Source of the DNA: a virus
Reading direction: 5' to 3' (one strand)
DNA length: 41,701 nt
IMG/VR virus record: IMGVR_UViG_3300046787_000379
Location: 1-41,701 of that record
Each line of letters begins with the position of its first letter. Within the stretch, counting starts at the first letter, position 1. Of this stretch, positions 1 through 7,965 are shown piece after piece. Made by a program: the position numbers and the translations under genes. The notes under the pieces were generated by a model that ran no database searches, was not told the DNA's origin, and worked only from the letters and a program-made list of their open reading frames with translations.

Positions 1-127
1 TGTTGATTTGAGCGCTTTGGCAAACATGCCTGATTTTGTGCTTAACGAAGATGCGGTTCACAAAACTGGTAACGAGACCATTGGTGGCATAAAAACATTC
101 ACATCGCCAGTTTATGCGGAAGACGGT
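1..127. repeat. 127-bp direct terminal overlap (left copy)
   Basis: Bases 1-127 are identical to 41575-41701. The repeat lies inside one open reading frame that reads through the joint, so the two ends belong together. A length of exactly 127 matches a common assembly k-mer, so this is most simply the overlap of a circular assembly graph and not a biological terminal repeat. The unique genome length is then 41,574 bp. A circular map fits a circularly permuted (headful) genome or a cohesive-end genome. Confidence 0.95.
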
Positions 128-3100
128 GTATCATTAAAAAATAACAATGCACCGTTATTACAAACTGGTCGTACTATCCTTTACGCAAATGCGTCGCAAT
201 TTGGATTCCTTAACGGAAACGATAAAGGAGCAATTTTTATGTACAACAACGCAAATAGCCTTGTGTACACTTTGCCTGCTTCGACGGGTACTTTGGCTTT
301 GTTATCAGATTTTGCTCCGTATCTAACCATTGAAGGGGCAGAATCAGCATATCAGACACTTGCAAATCTTTCGGCTGACCTTACGGCTTCTTCAACAAAA
401 TACCCATCTGTAAATGCGGTAAATTCAGGATTAGCAACCAAGTATAACAACCCAACCGGAACTACCGCGCAGTATATTCGCGGAGATGGTTCGCTAGCAA
501 CTTTTCCTACTATTCCCGTTTTGCAATGGGGTAATATTGGTGGAACACTATCAAATCAAACTGATTTACAAAATGCGCTTAATGCAAAGTTTAATACACC
601 TACGGGCACAACATCACAATATGTGCGGGGCGATGGTTCTTTAGCTACATTCCCTACTCCATATGGTTTATTGCCAACTGGTGGCACTGCTGGCCAAATC
701 CTAACTAAGGTAGATGGAACTGATTATAATGCTACTTGGATGGATAACTATGCTTTATGGACGAGCGTAATTCGCCACGAAGTAAAGGCAGGAGAAGCGA
801 TTGGCAAAGGCCAGGCAGTTTATGTTAGTCCTATCCAAGATGGAACTAATATGATTGTTGTCAAAGCTGATAATACTCAGGAATCAACATCTAGCAAAAC
901 ACTAGGTTTATTAATGCAGTCCTTATCAAATAATGGTTTTGGGCAAGTTATCACAGAGGGTCTTTTGGGTGGCCTTAATACATCTAGCGCAACACAAGGA
1001 GACCCCGTATGGCTTGGAACTAACGGAAACCTTATTTATGGTTTAGCAAATAAGCCCGAAGCCCCAAATCACCTGGTGTTTATTGGTATTGTTACTCGTG
1101 TAAATGGTAGCAATGGAGAGATTTTTGTTAAAGTTCAGAACGGTTTTGAATTAGAGGAACTTCATAATGTTAAAATAGCGAACAAGTTAAATAACGAAAT
1201 TTTAACTTATGAGCAATCTACTGGACTTTGGAAAAACAAGTCAATTGCTACAATTTTAGGTTATACACCTGAGCAAACTTTGACGTTCTCGTCTCCTTTA
1301 ATTCGTAGTACAAATGCAGTTTCAATTCAACAAGCTAGCGCGTCACAATCGGGCTACCTAAGTTCTGCTGACTGGAATACATTTAACAATAAACAATCAG
1401 CGCTTTCTTTTTCAGGGCCATTGGTTTTATCAGGTTCTACGGTGTATTTATTGACCGCTTCTTCTGCGCAAAATGGTTATCTATCTGCAAGTGATTGGTC
1501 AACATTTAACGCAAAGCAAAACGCAATAGGTTATACACCTGCAAATGATACATCAGTAGTTCACCTTACTGGTTCTGAAACTATTACTGGATTAAAGTAT
1601 TTTTTTGCTGGCTCTAAACACGATTTGCTTTTTGTAAGTGAAACAGTAGGTTACGCAAGCCAAACTGGCTATTCTCATTTTAAAGCAAACACTAATCACG
1701 TAGAATTTATTAATAGCACAAACACAAAGGCTACTAAATTTATTCATGGAAATGGAGCGTATGAGTTTACAATGCCTAACGCTAGCGGAACTTTAGCCCT
1801 TACTAGCAATTTATCCTCCTACCTACCTTTAAGCGGCGGCACACTTACGGGAGCTTTAAGCGGTACAAGTGCTACGTTTAGTGGAGCTATAAATTTAACT
1901 GGAACGGCTAATAGTTTCCAAGTAGCTTCTATTTTTAGAAACGCAAATAGAGTATTTTTTGGTGGTGATACGGGAGGTTATTACTTCCAAAATTCTGGTA
2001 ATACTGCAACGGTTTTACAGATTGCAGACTCAGGCGCATCCACGTTTTCGAGTAGTGTTACGGCTGGAAGTAATTTAACTGGAACAAATACTATTTTTAA
2101 AACAAACGATTCAAGCGGATATGGAATAGGGGTTGGATATGTATCTGGAAGCTATGGATATGTTACTAGTCAATCTGGTAACTCACCTTTAGCATTATCT
2201 ATTGATGGAAATCCTAAATTATGGGTTTCAACCGCTGGAAATGTAGGGGTAGGAACAACTGCCCCAATAGCAAATTTTCATGTTTTTGCAACAAATGGTA
2301 ATGGAGTAGCTATTGGTCAAAATTCAACAACTTCTCAACTATCTGCTAACCTATTCTTTTATCCATCAGATACTACTTCAAGTAAAAGAAACTGGGCAAT
2401 AACAACCTATTATGACCGCCCAGAGTTATTGCAAATTAGAAGGTCAACTACTGTTAGTGGAAACCCTTATGATAATGGAGTAACATTGATGACATTTGAT
2501 GGAATTAATGATAGAATTGGAATCGGAACGACTTCGCCAAATGTTAAATTAGAAGTAGCAGATGTAACTTCTAAAATCAGACTTAATTCAACTACTGGAG
2601 GAGGGAATAGCGCATTAGAGTGGTATGTGAATACTAATTATATTGGAGATATAACATCTAGCAGTGGCAGCGGTGCAATGACATTCAATCAAGGTCCATC
2701 TGCTGGATGGGGAGGCTACATATCATTTAAAACTGATACTACCGAAAAAGTTCGTATTACTAATTCAGGAAGTTTATTAGTAGGAACAACGCAAGCTACA
2801 GCAAAACTTACTATTGGAGATGGAGCTAAGGCATCTAATAGCACTCCATTTGCAATTCAAACAAGTGACGCTAATCAAATGATGCTAGTAGTTTCTAGGA
2901 ATATAAATTTATATTATAATATAGAAGCAATTGAGCAAGGTGTTTCTTATCGCAGTATTTATTTCAATCTTGGTGGAGGAGGTGTTTATGCTGGAACACA
3001 AAGACTTGATAATAATTCAGATTTAAGAGTAAAGCACAATATACAGCCCGTAACCAATGCTTTAAATACTATTATGTCTTTAAGTGGCAAAAAGTTTAAT

Positions 3101-3334
3101 ATGAAAGACGAGAGCAATGTGTTAAGGTACGGATTTATTGCACAAGAGGTTCAGCCTATATTAAATGATTTTGTAACTCAAAGCACAAGGTCTTATAAGG
3201 ATGAAGACACGCTTATTGAAAATATCTTAACATTAGAAAGTTCGGGTACAGCTTGGGCCGCGTTATTTGTAGAAGCTATTAAAGAGCAACAAGTTCAAAT
3301 TCAAGATTTAAAACAACAATTAAAAAATAAATAA
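2..3334 (+). CDS. Tail fibre protein with C-terminal S74 chaperone domain, 3' part
   Basis: Main part of a 1204-residue receptor-binding fibre or tip protein. The middle is Gly/Ser/Thr/Asn-rich, as in trimeric beta-structured fibres, and holds two pairs of internal repeats: PTGTT-Q-RGDGSLATFPT near nt 450-510 and 590-655, and GYLS-DW-TFN-KQ near nt 1350-1400 and 1475-1520. The C-terminal ~100 residues match the Peptidase_S74 intramolecular chaperone: SDLRVKHNI (Ser at about nt 3017, Lys four residues later), then GFIAQEVQ. In this family the domain helps the trimer fold and then cuts itself off before the Ser; the Ser and Lys are both present. The N terminus is at 41294 across the circular joint. 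Confidence 0.9.
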   Translation, partial: VDLSALANMPDFVLNEDAVHKTGNETIGGIKTFTSPVYAEDGVSLKNNNAPLLQTGRTILYANASQFGFLNGNDKGAIFMYNNANSLVYTLPASTGTLALLSDFAPYLTIEGAESAYQTLANLSADLTASSTKYPSVNAVNSGLATKYNNPTGTTAQYIRGDGSLATFPTIPVLQWGNIGGTLSNQTDLQNALNAKFNTPTGTTSQYVRGDGSLATFPTPYGLLPTGGTAGQILTKVDGTDYNATWMDNYALWTSVIRHEVKAGEAIGKGQAVYVSPIQDGTNMIVVKADNTQESTSSKTLGLLMQSLSNNGFGQVITEGLLGGLNTSSATQGDPVWLGTNGNLIYGLANKPEAPNHLVFIGIVTRVNGSNGEIFVKVQNGFELEELHNVKIANKLNNEILTYEQSTGLWKNKSIATILGYTPEQTLTFSSPLIRSTNAVSIQQASASQSGYLSSADWNTFNNKQSALSFSGPLVLSGSTVYLLTASSAQNGYLSASDWSTFNAKQNAIGYTPANDTSVVHLTGSETITGLKYFFAGSKHDLLFVSETVGYASQTGYSHFKANTNHVEFINSTNTKATKFIHGNGAYEFTMPNASGTLALTSNLSSYLPLSGGTLTGALSGTSATFSGAINLTGTANSFQVASIFRNANRVFFGGDTGGYYFQNSGNTATVLQIADSGASTFSSSVTAGSNLTGTNTIFKTNDSSGYGIGVGYVSGSYGYVTSQSGNSPLALSIDGNPKLWVSTAGNVGVGTTAPIANFHVFATNGNGVAIGQNSTTSQLSANLFFYPSDTTSSKRNWAITTYYDRPELLQIRRSTTVSGNPYDNGVTLMTFDGINDRIGIGTTSPNVKLEVADVTSKIRLNSTTGGGNSALEWYVNTNYIGDITSSSGSGAMTFNQGPSAGWGGYISFKTDTTEKVRITNSGSLLVGTTQATAKLTIGDGAKASNSTPFAIQTSDANQMMLVVSRNINLYYNIEAIEQGVSYRSIYFNLGGGGVYAGTQRLDNNSDLRVKHNIQPVTNALNTIMSLSGKKFNMKDESNVLRYGFIAQEVQPILNDFVTQSTRSYKDEDTLIENILTLESSGTAWAALFVEAIKEQQVQIQDLKQQLKNK

Positions 3335-3335
3335 T

Positions 3336-3674
3336 ATGGCGTTTAATTGGGTAATATCACAAATGGAATCTATCCCTTCTATTGATGGAATGGAAAAAGT
3401 AATTTCAAAAATTCATTATAGAGCACAAAAACAACATGAAAATTTTACTGCTGACTATTATAGTGAATTAAGAGTCGATGCACCACACGAAGCGAGCTTC
3501 ACTCCTTACGATGAAGTGACTCAGGAAATGGTAGAAAGCTGGCTAGAAGCTGGACTAGACACAAAATTAATCGAGGCAAATTTGGACGCTCAAATAGATA
3601 ACTTTTTAAATCCACCAGTAGTGGCTTACCCTTTGCCATGGAATCCTCAAATTACAGATTCTGTAACGCAATAA
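3336..3674 (+). CDS. Small fibre-associated protein (MAFNWVI family)
   Basis: A 112-residue protein starting one base after the fibre stop codon. Its pattern (MAFNWVIS at the start, then FTPYDEVTQE, WLEAGLD, and a C-terminal NPP-V-PLPW) resembles a family of small proteins that follows tail fibre or virion genes in many phages. From memory this is a DUF without a known activity. The position suggests a fibre chaperone or a virion component translated with the fibre. No membrane segment or signal peptide is visible. Confidence 0.7.
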   Translation: MAFNWVISQMESIPSIDGMEKVISKIHYRAQKQHENFTADYYSELRVDAPHEASFTPYDEVTQEMVESWLEAGLDTKLIEANLDAQIDNFLNPPVVAYPLPWNPQITDSVTQ

Positions 3675-3680
3675 TGTCAA

Positions 3681-3700
3681 TTATGGTTTGTTAACCATAA
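3681..3700. other. Perfect 8-bp stem hairpin in an intergenic gap
   Basis: TTATGGTT, loop TGTT, AACCATAA. It lies 7 bases after the fibre operon end and 45 bases before the next gene. There is no following T-run on either strand, so it is not a standard intrinsic terminator. It may be an RNA end-protecting hairpin or a protein-binding site. A weak promoter-like pair (TTTG 3687-3690, TATTTTTA 3713-3720, 22 bp apart) overlaps it and could serve the gene at 3745. Confidence 0.45.
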
Positions 3701-3744
3701 AAGGAAAAGCAGTATTTTTATATTAAACATAACCCCCAAATAAA

Positions 3745-4170
3745 ATGGAAAGCAAAAAAAAGATTGAAAAGAAAACCTACAAATTTGCAGAGCTAGAATT
3801 AGTCTCAAAATTGATGGCGTCTTGCAAGAATGACAAAGGCTTAAAAAGTTCTGCTACGACATTAAATGCTATCAGAATTGTAAGAAAAGTGGCTGATATC
3901 TCCAAGAAATTCTACGAGGAACAAAAGGAGATTTTTGAAAAGTTAGGAGTAAAAGTAAAAGAAACTGAGCAAGGTCAAATTTACGATTGGAGCACAGAAG
4001 ATGAAAAATTTAAAGCAAAAGTTGATTCAGCATTGCAAGAATTAAACAAAACTGACCACGAGTTTAGCGAGTTTAATCAAATGTCAGAAAGCGAATTTGT
4101 TATTTATACACAAGGTCTCGATACGGATGCAGTTGTATTCTTGTACGGGTATTTAGTTAAAGCATCATAA
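3745..4170 (+). CDS. Hypothetical charged protein
   Basis: A 141-residue, lysine- and glutamate-rich protein that I do not recognise. It is predicted mostly helical, has no membrane segment and no cysteine cluster beyond one Cys near residue 27. The start ATG follows an A-rich stretch, as for most genes here. It opens the group that continues with the membrane genes at 4182-5164, so it may be a small structural or lysis-accessory protein, but nothing in the sequence decides this. Confidence 0.6.
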   Translation: MESKKKIEKKTYKFAELELVSKLMASCKNDKGLKSSATTLNAIRIVRKVADISKKFYEEQKEIFEKLGVKVKETEQGQIYDWSTEDEKFKAKVDSALQELNKTDHEFSEFNQMSESEFVIYTQGLDTDAVVFLYGYLVKAS

Positions 4171-4181
4171 ATTAAATTAAA

Positions 4182-4376
4182 ATGGAGGATAACCACACAG
4201 TAGCCACGTTCAACGTAGTTTTAAGCATAATGTCAGCGGTAGTATCTTTGGCTACCATTCAGAGCTTGGTAGGAATCGTCGCAGGCTGTGTGGCTATCGT
4301 CTCAGGTTTGATGGCAATAAGATATTACTACCACAAGACAGAAGAAGTTTTAAAAGGAGATGGCAAAAAAGATTAG
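4182..4376 (+). CDS. Small two-helix membrane protein, holin-like
   Basis: A 64-residue protein with two hydrophobic stretches (about residues 9-29 and 31-47) separated by a short turn, then a charged tail (KTEEVLKGDGKKD). Size and topology fit a class II holin, which makes the inner-membrane lesion that starts lysis. The call rests on topology and neighbours, not on a family signature. Its 3' end overlaps the start of the next membrane gene at 4360 by 17 bases, so the two are translated together. Confidence 0.5.
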   Translation: MEDNHTVATFNVVLSIMSAVVSLATIQSLVGIVAGCVAIVSGLMAIRYYYHKTEEVLKGDGKKD

Positions 4377-4578
4377 TGAATTTTTCCAGTACGAAGGAGT
4401 ATTCTCGCATACCCGTTTAATTTCGATTGTCGGGTCTTTTATCTCGTTTGGTGTATTTGTGTGCAATCCTGAGAACGTAGGTGTACAGAATGTGGTTATC
4501 GCCATTATTGCTTTTAGTTTGACAAATACGACTGCCTCCAAGTTCGTAGAAAATTTTAAGGTAAAAGGCAATGAATAA
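4360..4578 (+). CDS. Second small two-helix membrane protein, holin or antiholin-like
   Basis: A 72-residue protein with an amphipathic N terminus (MAKKISEFFQYEG) and two hydrophobic stretches at about residues 20-36 and 43-58, then a basic tail. It overlaps both neighbours (4182-4376 and 4571-5164), a compact arrangement usual for lysis cassettes. Either this or the preceding gene could be the holin and the other a regulator; the sequence does not say which. There is no similarity I can name with certainty. Confidence 0.55.
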   Translation: MAKKISEFFQYEGVFSHTRLISIVGSFISFGVFVCNPENVGVQNVVIAIIAFSLTNTTASKFVENFKVKGNE

Positions 4579-5164
4579 GAAATTGCTCATAGTTGGGTCG
4601 TTAATAACTATCGCATTGTTATTGGGGGTTTGGCAATGTGAAAAAAGGGAAAAGTCGAATGAAAAACTAACGGAGATTTCTATCAACGGAAAGACATTTG
4701 ATGTTGTTGATGACAACACGACCACAACTTTGAGCGAAAATCAGGTATCAGTGGCAAAAAATTCCTCCGACTTTAAGCCACAAATCATTTTTATTCCAGG
4801 CAAATCGCCAAAAGTAGATACCGCAGAAATAATCAAGCAATATCTTGCGAGCGTAGTTTACCGTGACACTCTTTTTTTGGGCGATTCTTTGGGCACTGTG
4901 ACGATTTTAGATACTCTTAGGTCAAATCGTATAGCTTCAAGGATTTGGACGGCTAAAATCAAAGAAAAACGGGTTATAAACACAAAATATTTGCAAGAAA
5001 AACCCAAGGCGCATATTTATGCAGGCGGTTCAATCGCGACAAATGTTTCGCTAGAAGCATCCGTGCTATATCAAAGCAAGTCAAGCAATATCTATGAATT
5101 AGGTATCGGTGCAAACGGGTTTGGGAGCTTCATTAAAGCAGGAATATACCTCAAATTGCGCTAA
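4571..5164 (+). CDS. Envelope-spanning protein, possible unimolecular spanin
   Basis: A 197-residue protein. Residues about 4-20 form one membrane anchor followed by Cys and a highly charged stretch. The middle (about 40-145) is a predicted soluble periplasmic region, and the C-terminal ~50 residues alternate polar and hydrophobic residues with Gly turns (from AHIYAGG to the terminal GIYLKLR), like outer-membrane beta-hairpins. An inner-membrane anchor plus an outer-membrane-type end is what a one-protein spanin would need to fuse the two membranes at lysis. The VWQC before the charged region is a poor lipobox. It overlaps the preceding membrane gene by 8 bases. Confidence 0.5.
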   Translation: MNKKLLIVGSLITIALLLGVWQCEKREKSNEKLTEISINGKTFDVVDDNTTTTLSENQVSVAKNSSDFKPQIIFIPGKSPKVDTAEIIKQYLASVVYRDTLFLGDSLGTVTILDTLRSNRIASRIWTAKIKEKRVINTKYLQEKPKAHIYAGGSIATNVSLEASVLYQSKSSNIYELGIGANGFGSFIKAGIYLKLR

Positions 5165-5186
5165 AAATAGACATTTTTCAATTTTG

Positions 5187-5230
5187 CTAAATTTAAAATT
5201 TGCTCTATCCCGTTAAAATTACTAAATTTG
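5187..5230 (+). promoter_or_regulatory. Bacteroidota-type promoter with upstream palindrome variant
   Basis: TTTG at 5199-5202, a 20-bp spacer, then TAAATTTG at 5223-5230, a perfect TAnnTTTG -7 box. The element CTAAATTTAAAATTTG (5187-5202) is a variant of the palindrome found inside the spacers of the other early promoters, but here it lies over and upstream of the -33 box. Transcription would start at about the ATG of the next gene (5234), giving a leaderless or nearly leaderless mRNA. Confidence 0.6.
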
Positions 5231-5233
5231 GGT

Positions 5234-5482
5234 ATGAATAATTTACACAAAGACATTAGACCATTACTAAAACTGCTCGTACAAAAGGAGTTTATGCCTA
5301 AATATGCGCCATCAGTTACTTGTTTTATTTTTAAATCTCGTGGCAAAACAGCAAAAGGGAAACCGCAGGATTTTACAGATAACGACAAGGAGGCTATTGT
5401 ACGCGGAATAGTAAAAATGGCAAAAGAGGTAGAGGCTAAATGGGAAAAAGAAAAAGCGGTAATCGCTTCAAAAATAAATTAG
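5234..5482 (+). CDS. Hypothetical small basic protein
   Basis: An 82-residue Lys-rich protein (MNNLHKDIRPLLK...). I chose ATG 5234 over the in-frame TTG 5228 because the TTG lies inside the promoter -7 box. The product is probably helical at both ends, with a central VTCFIFKSRGKT segment; I do not recognise it. It sits alone between its own promoter and an intrinsic terminator (5505-5533), so it forms a single-gene transcription unit at the head of the early region, a common place for host-takeover proteins. Confidence 0.65.
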   Translation: MNNLHKDIRPLLKLLVQKEFMPKYAPSVTCFIFKSRGKTAKGKPQDFTDNDKEAIVRGIVKMAKEVEAKWEKEKAVIASKIN

Positions 5483-5504
5483 TGGTTAATGATTGTAGCT
5501 ATTT

Positions 5505-5533
5505 AAAACGCCCTGCTTTTAGCGGGGTTTTTT
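5505..5533 (+). terminator. Intrinsic terminator after 5234-5482
   Basis: Interrupted stem: AAAAC, CCC and GCT pair with AGC, GGG and GTTTT around a TTT loop, followed by a T-rich tract. It separates the single early gene from the recombination operon. Confidence 0.8.
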
Positions 5534-5550
5534 ATTTTTATTCCAAATAA

Positions 5551-5582
5551 TTTGCTAAATTAAAATTTTCCCACGATATTTG
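5551..5582 (+). promoter_or_regulatory. Early promoter with palindromic spacer (recombination operon)
   Basis: TTTG at 5551-5554, 20 bp, GATATTTG at 5575-5582 (7 of 8 to TAnnTTTG). The spacer begins CTAAATTAAAATTTT, a one-base variant of the palindrome CTAAATTAAAATTTAG seen at the other early promoters. It leaves a 5' leader of about 20 bases before the ATG at 5608. Confidence 0.75.
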
Positions 5583-5607
5583 CGTATCAAACAAAAACAA
5601 CTATCAA

Positions 5608-6396
5608 ATGGGTAAACAACTAGCAAAAAGCTCCAGCGAAATTCAATATACGCAGGAGCAGGTAGGCTTAATCAAGTCTCAAATCGCCCCAAAAGCAACG
5701 GACGATGAATTAAAATTATTCCTTTATCAGGCACAACGCACCGGACTAGATGCCTTATCGCGTCAAATCTATTGTATTCATCGTCGTAGCTGGAACTCTG
5801 ACACGCGTGGTTATGATGAAAAGATGACTATACAAACATCGATTGATGGATTCCGTGTAGTAGCGGAGCGTTCGGGTAATTATGGCGGTCAATCAAAGCC
5901 AGTATTTAATGAAAAAGATGGGCGTCTATTGTCTTGCGAGATTTCGGTATTCCGTTTTCATGGAACTGAGCGTTATGAAGCATCGGTAGGCTTAGCATTT
6001 TGGGATGAATACGTTCCAGTAGGAAAAGATGGACAACCAACGGGTATGTGGAAAAAGATGCCTCACACAATGTTGGCAAAAGTTGCGGAGGCTTTAGCGC
6101 TAAGAAAAGCATTCCCGCAAGACTTATCGGGTCTTTACACAACAGAGGAAATGAGTCAAGCAGATTTTATTACTACTGAATCAGTAGAAAAACCTAAGCA
6201 AGAATCAGAGCCCACGGCAGTATTGCTAGAAGAAAAACAAGACCTTGGGTTAGAGACCTGGGAACTAGCATTAGCAGAGATTAAGGACAAGAAAGGATTA
6301 ATGGCATTTTATACTAGCAATGCAAACTCGGTAAATAGCTATCCTGAAATTCAATTATTATTTAAAGTACGTCAAACACAATTAGAACAACAATAA
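5608..6396 (+). CDS. bet: Bet/RecT-family single-strand annealing protein
   Basis: A 262-residue recombination protein that anneals complementary single strands during phage replication and repair. The N-terminal two thirds carry the Bet/RecT pattern: LFLYQAQRTGLDALSRQIYC (about 32-51), MTIQTSIDGFRVVAERSGNY, and MWKKMPHTMLAKVAEALALRKAFP near 150-173. The C-terminal ~90 residues are acidic and variable, as in the family. It is the first gene of the operon ending at the SSB terminator. No phage exonuclease partner (lambda Exo or YqaJ type) is recognisable nearby, which is unusual but known for RecT-only phages. Confidence 0.92.
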   Translation: MGKQLAKSSSEIQYTQEQVGLIKSQIAPKATDDELKLFLYQAQRTGLDALSRQIYCIHRRSWNSDTRGYDEKMTIQTSIDGFRVVAERSGNYGGQSKPVFNEKDGRLLSCEISVFRFHGTERYEASVGLAFWDEYVPVGKDGQPTGMWKKMPHTMLAKVAEALALRKAFPQDLSGLYTTEEMSQADFITTESVEKPKQESEPTAVLLEEKQDLGLETWELALAEIKDKKGLMAFYTSNANSVNSYPEIQLLFKVRQTQLEQQ

Positions 6397-6397
6397 T

Positions 6398-6886
6398 ATG
6401 CTACAATTACAAAATCAATTTACAGAATTTGGGGTCAAGATGTTAATCGAAATGCCTAAGCAGGAAATTTCGGCAATGGCCCAAGTTATGGTGCATCAGT
6501 CCAAAGAAAATGGAGATGATACACTTTCGCAGTTAGCTCTATCTTCAAAGTTTAAGCACTTTTTTACAGAGGTGGAATCACAATTAAATAAGGCTTCAAT
6601 TGAGGATTTACGCAAATATGATGGCAGTAAGTTATCAAAGCACGGAGTAGATTTTTCAATCACAGAAACTGGAATTAAGTACGATTACACCCAAACACAA
6701 AAATGGGTGGATTTGCAAAAGCAAATTGACGAACTAATCGAAAAGCAAAAGCAAGTAGAAAAATTCTGCAAGGCTTTAAAACCAGGTCAGTCACTTACAG
6801 AAGTTGACCCTGAAACTGGCGAAGCACACGTTTTTGTGAGTCCATCAAAATCAAGTACAGAATCAATTCGTAAAACCATCAAATAA
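6398..6886 (+). CDS. Hypothetical protein of the recombination operon
   Basis: A 162-residue protein starting one base after the bet stop. It is acidic-helical, with a likely coiled coil at about residues 107-130 (LQKQIDELIEKQKQVEKFCK) and a Ser/Lys-rich tail. Similar proteins occur between annealing proteins and SSB in other Bacteroidota phages as far as I recall, without a known activity. Its place suggests a partner of the annealing protein or of SSB. No nuclease motif is visible, so I do not call it the missing exonuclease. Confidence 0.6.
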   Translation: MLQLQNQFTEFGVKMLIEMPKQEISAMAQVMVHQSKENGDDTLSQLALSSKFKHFFTEVESQLNKASIEDLRKYDGSKLSKHGVDFSITETGIKYDYTQTQKWVDLQKQIDELIEKQKQVEKFCKALKPGQSLTEVDPETGEAHVFVSPSKSSTESIRKTIK

Positions 6887-6894
6887 CAAATAAA

Positions 6895-7347
6895 ATGAGC
6901 GTAAACAAAGTAATTCTAATCGGTCATCTAGGTAATGACCCAGCATTAAATAAATTGCAGTCAGGAGATAGCGCAACGTCATTCTCTATTGCAACGACAG
7001 AAAAATACCCGAATAAGCAAACGGGTGAAATGATTGAAAATACCATTTGGTTTAATTGCGAGGCTTATGGTAAAACGGCAGAAGTGATTGCTCAATATGT
7101 AAAAAAGGGCCATAAGCTATATGTTGAAGGCAAGTTAGTAGAAAACAACTATACCGATAAAAATGGTGCAGTAAACAAAGGTTTCAAAGTTCGAATTTCG
7201 GGATTTGATTTCTTGGAATCAGCTAAGGCAAATGGTCAGGCACCAGCACCACAACAAGCCCCTCAGGCTCCCGTTGCACCTGCGCCAGCTATGGCGTCTG
7301 CACCAGTTGAGCCAGCTTATGTAGGTGGGGATGACCTACCATTTTAA
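6895..7347 (+). CDS. ssb: Single-stranded DNA-binding protein
   Basis: A 150-residue OB-fold SSB that coats single-stranded DNA at the fork and recruits partners. The N-terminal domain is typical (VNKVILIGHLGNDP at 3-16, TIWFNCEAYGKTAEV, VEGKLVENNYTDKNG), followed by a Pro/Ala/Gln-rich linker at about 115-140 and the acidic tip DDLPF, the usual docking peptide for replication proteins. It is the last gene of the bet operon; a strong terminator follows 14 bases after the stop. Confidence 0.96.
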   Translation: MSVNKVILIGHLGNDPALNKLQSGDSATSFSIATTEKYPNKQTGEMIENTIWFNCEAYGKTAEVIAQYVKKGHKLYVEGKLVENNYTDKNGAVNKGFKVRISGFDFLESAKANGQAPAPQQAPQAPVAPAPAMASAPVEPAYVGGDDLPF

Positions 7348-7361
7348 TCTAAAACTTTAAT

Positions 7362-7385
7362 GCCCCCGTAAATGGGGGCTTTTTT
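7362..7385 (+). terminator. Intrinsic terminator after ssb
   Basis: GCCCCC, loop GTAAAT, GGGGGC, then six T. The T-run ends 3 bases before the next ATG (7389), so any mRNA for that gene must read through or start within the hairpin. Confidence 0.9.
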
Positions 7386-7388
7386 ATT

Positions 7389-7793
7389 ATGGAAACAATT
7401 TTTAAAGAAAAAGATAGGGTGTTTGATATTCGTTATGGGTGGGGAACTGTTGAAGAAGTAGATGAATCAGATGATTTAATTGGTGTTGAATTTGATAATG
7501 TTAACCCATCAACATTTAGAAAAATTAAGTATTTTAACAAAATAGGATTAGGTACAATTTCATTTACAGAATACACCCTTGAAGGGTTTAGTCAAAAGCG
7601 ACCAGAAATATTACCCGAAAGAGGCCAAATAGTTTGGGTCAGAAATTTTGGTGAAGCAGAATGGATAATAGCAAAATTTATAGTAAAATCAGCAGGAGGC
7701 CGTTATATATGTACCCACGGAAATGCTTATTTAAACGCTGGTATTGAATGGAAATTCATGACAACAATAGACCCTCACCAAAATGAAAAATAA
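7389..7793 (+). CDS. Hypothetical protein (conserved in Bacteroidota phages)
   Basis: A 134-residue protein with an N-terminal pattern DRVFDIRYGWGTVEEVD (8-24) resembling small SH3/Tudor-like barrels that are common in Bacteroidota phages and plasmids, and a second half beginning near RGQIVWVRNFGEAEWI. Two similar barrel halves are likely. Function unknown; such folds often bind protein or nucleic acid. The start codon lies 3 bases after a terminator T-run, so its translation may depend on read-through of the ssb terminator. It overlaps the next gene by 11 bases. Confidence 0.7.
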   Translation: METIFKEKDRVFDIRYGWGTVEEVDESDDLIGVEFDNVNPSTFRKIKYFNKIGLGTISFTEYTLEGFSQKRPEILPERGQIVWVRNFGEAEWIIAKFIVKSAGGRYICTHGNAYLNAGIEWKFMTTIDPHQNEK

Positions 7794-7965
7794 AGTATCA
7801 CTATATCAGATTTTTTTAACACTAGCAATTTCGTATTGCGTGACAAGCTACATAAATGCAGAATTTAATCCATTCCATTTAGGTGTCGGTGCTAGGTTAC
7901 TACAAGTAACATTAACTGTAGTCTCATTAATGATTCAATATGCAATAAATGATTTTGAAGAATGA
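7783..7965 (+). CDS. Small membrane protein
   Basis: A 60-residue protein with two hydrophobic segments (about residues 7-24 and 33-53) and an acidic tail (NDFEE). It overlaps the preceding gene by 11 bases and the following gene by 4 (ATGA type), so it is translated with both. No family is recognised. Early-expressed small membrane proteins in phages often act in superinfection exclusion, but nothing here shows that. Confidence 0.6.
   Translation: MKNKVSLYQIFLTLAISYCVTSYINAEFNPFHLGVGARLLQVTLTVVSLMIQYAINDFEE

Noticed and set aside
5906-6142. Open frames on the minus strand across the window (for example 5906-6142, 20422-20805, 22432-22680)
   Set aside because: All lie opposite well-supported + strand genes, have low-complexity or frame-shadow composition and no start context or neighbours of their own.
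5608-6886. Exonuclease partner for the Bet/RecT protein in the gene at 6398
   Set aside because: No YqaJ, lambda Exo or PD-(D/E)xK motif in the 162 residues; a coiled coil is the only visible feature.
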